Positions 6,004 to 11,949 of a stretch of DNA of 11,949 bases are shown piece after piece. The stretch comes from an uncultured Kangiella sp. (GTDB lineage Bacteria > Pseudomonadota > Gammaproteobacteria > Enterobacterales > DSM-103792): the NCBI GenBank assembly GCA_946481205.1, contig CAMLNB010000104.1, positions 1 to 11,949 on the forward strand, in the 5' to 3' direction. The notes under the pieces were generated by a model. It was not told where the DNA came from. It saw only the letters and a program-made list of their open reading frames with translations, and made no database searches. Every line of letters starts with the position of its first letter. Position 1 is the stretch's first letter. The translations under genes were made by a program, and so were the position numbers.

Positions 6004-6786
6004 ATGAAAAATACCGTTCAAAGCAAGTATCAAATAGAAACCAAAGCCAACTACATAAACTTAATCTTGCTTGAGGATGAGCTAATCAAGCTTGATGAAA
6101 CCCTCTCTAGAGCTATACGCGACGCTTATGATTGGATAGAGAAACTGAGGGCGACAAGAGCAGTTTTTCTGACCCTTTATAACATTAGTGAAGTTTCAAA
6201 CAGATTAATGATTCAAGGCCAACCTGAATACGCAAAAAAGACAAGGGAGCTTAGAAAACAGCTGGAATTTCCCAATCATGCGAGAAACAAGGGGATTGGA
6301 CACCTTGACATTGACTTACTCAAAAGGGCTGCTCAGTGGGACCCTCTCATGTTTGTTGAGGCAGAGAATCAATCCAGGGAGTTTAGATTGGCCACTGCAC
6401 AAAGAATTGTTATTGAGTCATGCATAAATTCATTTATCAATAAAGAAGGAGTTCAGAAAACATTTGGACATGAAATTGACTTGTCATACAAAAACGACAT
6501 AGATGAGTTTTATGAATACTTAAAGAATTTGATAGCCATATCACTTGAGTGGCTATCAAATTCCATAAAAATCTTACCTGCAGAAATAGACTTTCACACT
6601 AAAGACGACATTTTTGAGCTTGCGTCAGTAGCAAGTGAAACCGATTTCAATTTGAAAAACAAACAGATCTTGCATTACTCAAAGGAGGAATCAAAGATCA
6701 GAATCAGCAGAGGCTTGGACGATCTTAAGAAGAATGGAGTTCCTGACGACATTATCGATAATCTGAAGAAAAAATATGGGGTATAG
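6004..6786 (+). CDS. Hypothetical protein with HEPN-like RN-x4-H motif on an AT-rich island
   Basis: The 260-residue product is charged and apparently all-helical, with no signal peptide or membrane segment, so it should be cytoplasmic. The notable motif is R94-N95-x4-H100 in NHARNKGIGHLD. This arrangement, an Arg followed by a polar residue, four more residues and a His between helices, is the hallmark of HEPN-domain ribonucleases (AbiU2/AbiV-like and toxin types). It is preceded by long helices (about 15-88), as in that fold. The gene is AT-rich: two sampled 60-base lines give 42% and 27% GC, against clearly GC-rich neighbours. It also uses many AAA, ATA and AGA codons, which suggests horizontal transfer. 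The ribosome binding site is weak (GGA about 10 nt before ATG). No partner antitoxin or nuclease gene lies next to it; it stands alone between the hydrolase and the chemoreceptor. Gene real, family tentative, function unproven. Confidence 0.75.
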   Translation: MKNTVQSKYQIETKANYINLILLEDELIKLDETLSRAIRDAYDWIEKLRATRAVFLTLYNISEVSNRLMIQGQPEYAKKTRELRKQLEFPNHARNKGIGHLDIDLLKRAAQWDPLMFVEAENQSREFRLATAQRIVIESCINSFINKEGVQKTFGHEIDLSYKNDIDEFYEYLKNLIAISLEWLSNSIKILPAEIDFHTKDDIFELASVASETDFNLKNKQILHYSKEESKIRISRGLDDLKKNGVPDDIIDNLKKKYGV

Positions 6787-7014
6787 AAATTCACAAAAAC
6801 ACAGAAAGTTTGGCCTAACCTAAACGCGAAGTTACCTCAATGAAATGGAGATCTAGATAGGTCTCTCGACACATTTACTTCCCCAACGAAGTGGGACTGA
6901 ATAAGAAAGTTAGCCTACCTCGACTATCACTTGCACTGGTAGACCAGCTAAACTCTCCCAACTTACGCGTCTGATGCTGCTCAGCATAGACTGTTACTTT
7001 CAGCTCCAACCAAT

Positions 7015-8955
7015 TCAAATCCTAAACCTCCTAATAATCTGCCGCAAGGAAGCCCCCAGCGCCTCGAGTTGGCGAGCCGAGTCGACGAGTTGATGCACAA
7101 CGACCGAACTCTCGCTGGTGCGTAATGCAACGCCTTCGACATTCTCGGCAATGTGGCCAGTGGCGGTGCTTTGCTCTTTCAGCGCCATGGAGATTTCGGC
7201 GAAGGACGCAATCACGTCCTGGGCGGCGGAACGGATATCGGACATGCTGTCTGCTGCGGTCTGAATATTCCCGGCAGTGGTGTTGGAGCCATCGGCCCAG
7301 GCAGCCATGACCGCGATCATGTCAGCGGTCTGTTTCTGGATGTCGCTGATCATCCGGCCGATTTCTGCCGTCGATTGCGTGGTGCGCTCTGCCAGCTTGC
7401 GCACTTCATCGGCGACGACGGCAAAGCCCCTGCCCTGTTCGCCAGCACGCGCCGCTTCTATCGCTGCATTCAAGGCCAGCAAATTGGTTTGATCCGCAAT
7501 GCCTTTGATCACGTTGACGATGGCGCTGATCGCACTGGAACTCTTGCCGAGCTCGTTGACCATGGCAACGGACTGATTGACACGTTCTGACGCGCCGTCC
7601 ACGTCGGCACGCACTTGCTGCATCGCGGTCTGCCCATCGTCTGACAGTTGCCCGGTGCGCCCAGCCTTGGCGTTGGCGGTTTCCGCGCTGGCCGCGACAT
7701 GACTGATGCTGGTGGTGATTTCTTCCAACGCGGCCGCGATGGTGGTAGTCGTTTTGCTTTGGTGTTCAGCGGTATTGGATACGTTATCGATGGTCTTGGC
7801 GAGCGTCGACGCAGATGAGGTGAGTTGTTCTGCGCTGGTGTCAATACTGGTGATCATCTCGCGCAAGGCTTGGCGCATGTGCGCCAGTTCCGCAATGAGC
7901 GAGTTCGCCGGTGCGTGGGTATGACTTTCGTCACGCAAATCGCCGGCGCTGATCTTTCTGACTGCAGCGACGGCAGCTGCCGGATCGCCACCGAGCGGTT
8001 TCAGTACCAGACGACGCAACAGGATGGTTAACATCCCCAACAGCACGAAAGCCAGCAAAACACCAAAGCCGAGAATGGGCAACGCCTTGGCCCGGCCAAT
8101 CGCTTCGACTTCGCCGATGGGATAGGCCACCACGACCTTGGCATTCCAACCGGGTACCTCTTCGGACACCACGGTCCATGAGTCCGGACGTTCCTTCAGA
8201 ATCTTCGCTGCCTCTGCCTCGCCGATATGCGCAGACTGAAAGCGCACGACATCTTTGGCATCAATCACCGCCATGAACCCGCTATCCAAAAAACGCAGGT
8301 TCGCAACCAGCTCCTTGATTGCCTGCAAATCCACTTTGTAACCGACATACCAAATGCCGACGACATCGCCATTGCTATCGGTCATTGGCTCGTAAGCCGT
8401 AATGAAAGGGTTACCAAGAATATCGACCACACCATAAAACGGCTGCTTCTGCCGGATGGCAGCAATGGCTTTGCCGTTGGGATCGAGCGTGGTGGCAACA
8501 GCGCGTGAACCATCGGCCTTCTTGACGTTGGTGGAAATGCGCACATACTCGTCACCGCTCTTCACAAACAGCGTTGCGGTTCCGCCCAGCGTGGAGGTGA
8601 CACCGTCGACGAGCTCAAAACGACCCACCTGAGATTGGTTACCGATCAGCAGATCTGGCACGGTGCGATCACCGATCTGCACTGTCGCCGAGCTGACACT
8701 CACTGGCCCCATGGCAACCGCGCGCTCACGCAGAAAACGCATCGAACCTTTCACCTGTTCGCCGATCAGCTGCTCGCTCACTGCGAGGATGCGCACCAAG
8801 TCTGCACTCTGTTGCTCGGCACTCGCCCGGACACCGTCTTCCTGTGCGCGGGTTTCAACCCAGCCCATCGTGAACGCGGCACTGAGAATCGCCAGGATAA
8901 CGACAAAGGAGGTCACTACCAGAAAGCGGGCCTGAAAGCTGAGATTTGTGATCAC
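7015..8955 (-). CDS. Methyl-accepting chemotaxis protein with Cache 3/Cache 2-type sensor
   Basis: The product has 646 residues in standard chemoreceptor order. TM1 is about 11-31. A large periplasmic sensor (about 35-285) contains [21 protein letters not shown] and [19 protein letters not shown], the signature pattern of Cache 3/Cache 2 fusion sensors that bind small molecules. TM2 is about 292-313 and HAMP about 314-368 ([17 protein letters not shown]). The long cytoplasmic hairpin has its highly conserved tip at about 484-524 ([40 protein letters not shown]). That tip contacts CheA and CheW; the receptor steers flagellar or twitching motility. No C-terminal CheR-binding pentapeptide is seen. 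The start is GTG: it has GGAGG 4 nt upstream, and an in-frame TAA lies eight codons before it, excluding earlier starts. No che genes lie nearby, so it is an orphan receptor. Ligand unknown. Confidence 0.95.
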   Translation of the reverse strand: MITNLSFQARFLVVTSFVVILAILSAAFTMGWVETRAQEDGVRASAEQQSADLVRILAVSEQLIGEQVKGSMRFLRERAVAMGPVSVSSATVQIGDRTVPDLLIGNQSQVGRFELVDGVTSTLGGTATLFVKSGDEYVRISTNVKKADGSRAVATTLDPNGKAIAAIRQKQPFYGVVDILGNPFITAYEPMTDSNGDVVGIWYVGYKVDLQAIKELVANLRFLDSGFMAVIDAKDVVRFQSAHIGEAEAAKILKERPDSWTVVSEEVPGWNAKVVVAYPIGEVEAIGRAKALPILGFGVLLAFVLLGMLTILLRRLVLKPLGGDPAAAVAAVRKISAGDLRDESHTHAPANSLIAELAHMRQALREMITSIDTSAEQLTSSASTLAKTIDNVSNTAEHQSKTTTTIAAALEEITTSISHVAASAETANAKAGRTGQLSDDGQTAMQQVRADVDGASERVNQSVAMVNELGKSSSAISAIVNVIKGIADQTNLLALNAAIEAARAGEQGRGFAVVADEVRKLAERTTQSTAEIGRMISDIQKQTADMIAVMAAWADGSNTTAGNIQTAADSMSDIRSAAQDVIASFAEISMALKEQSTATGHIAENVEGVALRTSESSVVVHQLVDSARQLEALGASLRQIIRRFRI

Positions 8956-9107
8956 TCGACCTCCGCAATATATTGATTACCCAAGGCCCGTGCCTTTCTG
9001 AAATCGGAAGCTTCATGAAGCAGGTATTGCCTTGCGGCATTCTGAGACTTGCCAAACAGGCCAGCGAGCTGAAGGGCTTGTTGTAGTCTAGACGGCTTAT
9101 TGAAATC
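8952..9107 (-). pseudogene. Possible decayed gene remnant overlapping the chemoreceptor start
   Basis: The last 51 codons of an open frame read like real protein: an amphipathic helical stretch including LQQALQLAGLFGKSQNAARQ and ending in GNQYIAEVE. The stop TGA overlaps the chemoreceptor GTG as GTGA, the usual geometry of translational coupling. The stretch contains no Met. The frame continues upstream into repeat-like intergenic DNA, where the only ATG (9308) sits inside a palindrome without a ribosome binding site. This fits the 3' end of a gene whose 5' part was lost or replaced by repeats. It may equally be a chance open frame. No family recognised. Confidence 0.25.
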
Positions 9108-9112
9108 TGGCA

Positions 9113-9235
9113 GCGGGTGATGCCCGCAATGAGTTGACCGCGAGATGTGACAAGGCAAGGAGCGGAGCGTAACCCGCCAGCGCTGCGGCAAAACCTGCAA
9201 ATTTGCAGTCAGATTCTGGCTATCGGAGGCCCTCC
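9113..9235. repeat. Cluster of short palindromes and repeat fragments
   Basis: This gene-free stretch holds GCGGG-5 nt-CCCGC (9113-9127), a GCGGAGCGTAACCCGCCA segment (9162-9179), the perfect 14-bp palindrome CTGCAAATTTGCAG (9195-9208) and GGAGG-C-CCTCC (9225-9235). From memory, the GCGTAACCCGCC type of sequence is a common intergenic repeat fragment in gammaproteobacterial genomes. The palindromes are seen; the repeat-family link is from general knowledge. Confidence 0.4.
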
Positions 9236-9258
9236 TCGCGAGCGTAAACGGCCAGCCC

Positions 9259-9341
9259 GTAGGTTGGGCTGAGGAACGAAGCCCAACATCATTCCAAGTC
9301 GACAACATATGTTGTGCGTCGCAAGCTCAGCGCCAACCTAC
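9259..9341. repeat. MITE-like 83-bp imperfect inverted repeat
   Basis: The ends GTAGGTTGG (9259-9267) and CCAACCTAC (9333-9341) are perfect inverted copies. Similarity continues inward for about 30 bp: GGGCTGAGGAACGAAGCCCAACAT on the left against ATGTTGTGCGTCGCAAGCTCAG on the right, with a few mismatches and gaps. The left arm itself folds (GTTGGGCT/AGCCCAAC, 9263-9287), and the right arm begins with the perfect palindrome ACAACATATGTTGT (9302-9315). GTTGGGCTTCGTTCCTCAGCCCAAC-type sequences are widespread intergenic repeats in gammaproteobacteria, so this is probably a non-coding mobile or palindromic element. No clear target-site duplication is seen. Confidence 0.6.
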
Positions 9342-9359
9342 AACATCCGGAACAGCAAC

Positions 9360-9388
9360 ATCTCCTCCCCCAGTTTGGGAGAGGAGAT
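9360..9388 (-). terminator. Hairpin terminator candidate after the DUF885 gene
   Basis: A 12-bp stem with one G-T pair joins 9360-9371 (ATCTCCTCCCCC) to 9377-9388 (GGGAGAGGAGAT) across a 5-nt loop. It starts 10 bp after the DUF885 stop. On the minus strand it is followed by GTTGCTGTTCC, which is only weakly T-rich, so it may act as a weak intrinsic terminator or protect the mRNA 3' end. Confidence 0.5.
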
Positions 9389-9398
9389 AATCTCTACC

Positions 9399-11174
9399 TC
9401 ATTTCTTGGCGGTAGTCGCCACCCACTCCTGCACCTTGGTGCGCAGCACTTTCATCGGCAGTGCACCATCGGTCAGCAATACGCGGTGAAAGGCTTTGAT
9501 GTCGAACTTATTGCCCAACGCTGCTTCCGCTTCGGCGCGCAGGCGCGTCATTTCCAGTTGGCCAATCTTGTAACCCAGCGCTTGTCCCGGCATGACAATA
9601 TAGCGCTCGACTTCGGAGACGATGTCGGTATCTGCCAGTGCTGAGTTGTCGGTCATGTACTGGATGGCTTGTTCGCGGGTCCAGCCTTTGTGGTGCAAGC
9701 CGGTGTCCACCACGAGCCGCATGGCGCGCAACTGTTCATCGTTCAGGCGGCCGAACCATTGATACGGGTCGGTGAACAAACCCAATTCCTTGCCGATGCT
9801 CTCTGCGTACAGGGCCCAGCCTTCACCGTAGGCAACATAGTAGGTGCCAAAGCGACGGAAGGCCGGCAGGGTTTCGATCTCTTGCGAGAGCGCGACCTGG
9901 AAATGGTGACCGGGTGATGCCTCATGCAAAGACAGAGTTTCAGTCCCCCATTTCGGCTGCGCTTTCAGGTTGTAGGTGTTCACATAAAAAACACCGGGCC
10001 GGCTGCCATCAGCAGATGGCTCCTGGTAGGACGCGCCGGATGCGCTCTGTGCACGGAAGGCCTCGACTTCGCGCAGTTCATAATCTGCCTTCGGGAACAC
10101 ATCGAACAATTTGGGCAGGCGCTTGTTGATGTCTTGCTGCAACTCACGGTAGCGCGCCAGAACGTCTTCCGGTTTTTCAAAGAAGAATTCCGGTGCGGTT
10201 TGCAGATGCTTGAAGAAGGCATGCAGGTTGCCGTCAAACTTCACTTGCTTGCGCACGGCGTCCATTTCGTTGCGGATCCGCGCGACTTCTTTCAGACCAA
10301 GCGCATGAATCTCGTCCGGACTGAGTTCGGTGGTGGTCATCTCCTTGACCATGTAGGCGTACCACGCCTTGCCATCCGGCAGGGCCGACCAGGCGGTGCT
10401 GGTGCGGGTATGCGGCAGGTAGTCGTTCTTCACATAGTCATGGAGCTTGCGATACGCCGGCATAACCTTGTTGGTCAGTAGCGCTTTGTATTGCTTCTTC
10501 AAGCGCTCTTGGTCTGTGCTGCTGACGCCTTCGGGAAAACTTTCCATGCAGCCCCAGAACACCGACTTTTCGACGTCATCCACAATCAGGGTCTGCAGTT
10601 GTGGCAGCACCTTTTCGACAATCGGGCGGGGCTGCACCACACCGCTTTTCACGCCTGCCTGCAGATTGCCAATCATGGTGTCAATCGATGGCACGGCCTT
10701 GTCCAAGCGCTTCAACCAATTGTCGTAGTCATGCGTGTTGCGGAACGGTTGTATGGACTTACCCGCCCCCATCTGAGCCATGAACGCCGGCATGGAACCG
10801 AATTGATTCAGCGGCAGCATCCAATCCGGGAAGCGCTCAGCTTCCAGCGCGGACTCAAGGTTCATCTGATAAATATCAAAGCTCAAACGGTCTTGACCAT
10901 TCAGCTTGTTGCGGTCAAACTTTTTCAGCGCCACCATCCGCTGCCGAACCAGCCGCTTGCTTTCCTCACGGAACTCCGCGGTCATAAAATCGGTGAACTG
11001 GTCATTATAACGCTCATCACCAATACTGGTCGCTTGCACCGGCGACCGCTTCAGGTCCGCCTCCCACTCGCTGGCAAGCCACGCATTGAAACGCTCGCCG
11101 TCCGTGCCTTTTGCCAGCAGCGGCTGCGCAACCGCACCGAAAAGCAGCGCGGCAATGGCTAAAACAGACTTCAT
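9399..11174 (-). CDS. Exported DUF885 family protein, predicted zinc metallopeptidase
   Basis: The 591-residue product begins with a clear signal peptide (MKSVLAIAALLFGAVAQPLLA). The rest follows the DUF885 family, usually 550-620 residues. The key motif is HEASPGHH (417-424), an HExxPGHH variant of the zinc-binding HExxH. YGEGWALYAE at 449-458 should supply the further acidic ligand. YNLKAQPKWG before the motif and GQALGYKIGQL (530-540) after it are also typical. Members are predicted periplasmic or secreted peptidases; I know of no established substrate. The frame extends upstream to 11441 through Cys- and Arg-rich sequence that overlaps the neighbouring gene. The ATG at 11174 gives the best signal peptide; an ATG at 11201 would add nine residues. 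The ribosome binding site is not strong for either. All catalytic-type residues are present, so the enzyme is probably active. Confidence 0.88.
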   Translation of the reverse strand: MKSVLAIAALLFGAVAQPLLAKGTDGERFNAWLASEWEADLKRSPVQATSIGDERYNDQFTDFMTAEFREESKRLVRQRMVALKKFDRNKLNGQDRLSFDIYQMNLESALEAERFPDWMLPLNQFGSMPAFMAQMGAGKSIQPFRNTHDYDNWLKRLDKAVPSIDTMIGNLQAGVKSGVVQPRPIVEKVLPQLQTLIVDDVEKSVFWGCMESFPEGVSSTDQERLKKQYKALLTNKVMPAYRKLHDYVKNDYLPHTRTSTAWSALPDGKAWYAYMVKEMTTTELSPDEIHALGLKEVARIRNEMDAVRKQVKFDGNLHAFFKHLQTAPEFFFEKPEDVLARYRELQQDINKRLPKLFDVFPKADYELREVEAFRAQSASGASYQEPSADGSRPGVFYVNTYNLKAQPKWGTETLSLHEASPGHHFQVALSQEIETLPAFRRFGTYYVAYGEGWALYAESIGKELGLFTDPYQWFGRLNDEQLRAMRLVVDTGLHHKGWTREQAIQYMTDNSALADTDIVSEVERYIVMPGQALGYKIGQLEMTRLRAEAEAALGNKFDIKAFHRVLLTDGALPMKVLRTKVQEWVATTAKK

Positions 11175-11341
11175 CCTGATACTCACTCGAATACTCCACA
11201 TGATGATTTGATTTCCCAATGTTATTACGACGTCTTTTTGAAGTTTCGAAAAGTAAGCCGGCACGGGTTTCTCGCAGCTGCTCAGCCGTACGAACTTTTC
11301 ACTCGTTCGAAGCCGCTTGCGTGGATTCGCGCCTACATGAA

Positions 11342-11949
11342 CTACTTCACTGAAGCCACAACAGCGCCGATTCTTGCCGCCCATACAACCGCATACTGAT
11401 CTGCAAATTCCTCGACCTGCCGGCAGTTTGCCTTGCTCCAATTCCGGCGGTACCAGTCAACATGATGACCAAGCTCATGACCGAGCAAATATTCAAGATA
11501 GAACCGCCGCAGATTATCGCCATCGAGTTGCACCCACCATGAATCATCACGCTTCTGCAATTGCCCGCCAAAACGACGAAACGGAGCCATCTCACTCGCG
11601 TGCGGCTTCATCCGTCCAAGGCAGTAAGAGCCGTCTGTTCTCCATGGATAGAGCACGATGACGCGAACGCCACTACCGCATATGTACTCGGCAAGGCGCT
11701 CATCGTCTCCTGGCAAGGTCATCGCTTTGCGGCGGAACCATATATGTGTAATCGCAGCGCCATGATTTGGCGACAACGCCATCAGAGTATCCGCTACTTC
11801 TTGAATGTCGATAGGAAAATGGAAGTCCCGAGAAGGATTGTCTTGAACAAGAATGGGCAGTTGCTGCCCCGCATCCAGACGGGCCAAGGAATGCGCGCGG
11901 GCGAAGATATTATCGGTCAAACGTCGGTGCAAGCGGCCGCCGAAGATGT
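11342..11949 (-). CDS. Putative HExxH zinc metalloprotease-like protein (5' end probably outside window)
   Basis: The minus-strand frame is open from its TAG stop (11342-11344) to the window edge. The only internal start near the edge is a TTG at 11932, and sequence before it stays coding-like, so the N-terminus is probably cut off. Counted from that TTG the product has 196 residues. Near the C-terminus are HELGHHVDW (152-160) and, 18 residues after the second zinc-type His, EEFADQYA (174-181). HExxH followed by a Glu in an E-x-x-A-D-like helix is the gluzincin layout of small zinc proteases. No signal peptide or membrane helix is visible in the part seen. I do not recognise the N-terminal domain. 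It lies 167 bp upstream of the DUF885 gene on the same strand, with no strong terminator between them, so the two may be co-transcribed. Confidence 0.65.
   Translation of the reverse strand, partial: IFGGRLHRRLTDNIFARAHSLARLDAGQQLPILVQDNPSRDFHFPIDIQEVADTLMALSPNHGAAITHIWFRRKAMTLPGDDERLAEYICGSGVRVIVLYPWRTDGSYCLGRMKPHASEMAPFRRFGGQLQKRDDSWWVQLDGDNLRRFYLEYLLGHELGHHVDWYRRNWSKANCRQVEEFADQYAVVWAARIGAVVASVK

Noticed and set aside
6849..6871. Hairpin GAGATC/GGTCTC downstream of the HEPN-like gene, considered as its terminator
   Set aside because: The stem is 6 bp with a G-T pair and there is no T-tract after it. No clear terminator was found for either flanking gene in 6787-7014.
11175..11441. N-terminal extension of the DUF885 protein to 11441
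   Set aside because: The extra 89 codons overlap the 3' end of the upstream metalloprotease-like gene and bury a perfect signal peptide inside the protein.

Overview
The window looks like chromosomal DNA of a gram-negative gammaproteobacterium. Most of it is GC-rich. Sec and lipoprotein signals, a Cache-type chemoreceptor, an ECF sigma/anti-sigma pair and gammaproteobacterial-style intergenic palindromes all point that way. I cannot name the genus from sequence alone. No tRNA, rRNA, CRISPR array, insertion sequence with a transposase, or replication origin was found.

Layout, left to right. (1) 1-1481, minus strand: the 5' part of a DUF819 membrane protein running off the left edge. It is preceded by about 200 bp of structured non-coding sequence with a candidate extended -10 promoter and a terminator-like hairpin. 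Further upstream is a RidA-family protein that carries a lipoprotein signal and lacks the usual catalytic arginine. (2) 1500-3905, plus strand: a compact three-gene operon of ECF sigma factor, zinc-finger anti-sigma factor with one membrane helix, and an exported coiled-coil protein of unknown function. Start and stop codons overlap at both junctions, and the operon ends in a strong hairpin. Two TTGCC/GGCAA dyads lie in the divergent region before it. (3) 3904-5511, minus strand: an exported CocE/NonD-type serine hydrolase that converges on the operon and shares its terminator. (4) 5747-7014: an AT-richer island with one plus-strand gene whose product contains an RN-x4-H motif like that of HEPN ribonucleases. 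It is the best accessory or defence candidate here. (5) 7015-8955, minus strand: a chemoreceptor with a Cache 3/Cache 2-type sensor, started at GTG. (6) 8956-9398: intergenic sequence holding a possible decayed reading frame and palindromic repeats, including an 83 bp MITE-like inverted repeat. (7) 9399-11949, minus strand: an exported DUF885 metallopeptidase-like protein and, upstream, a second putative HExxH metalloprotease that probably runs off the right edge.

Many products act at or beyond the inner membrane: a transporter-like protein, a lipoprotein, an anti-sigma factor, two exported hydrolases, a chemoreceptor and an exported coiled-coil protein. The clearest functional unit is the ECF operon, a membrane-tethered stress or signal switch that carries its own exported third component. 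The clearest undescribed candidates are that third component, the structured leader before DUF819 and the HEPN-like island gene.
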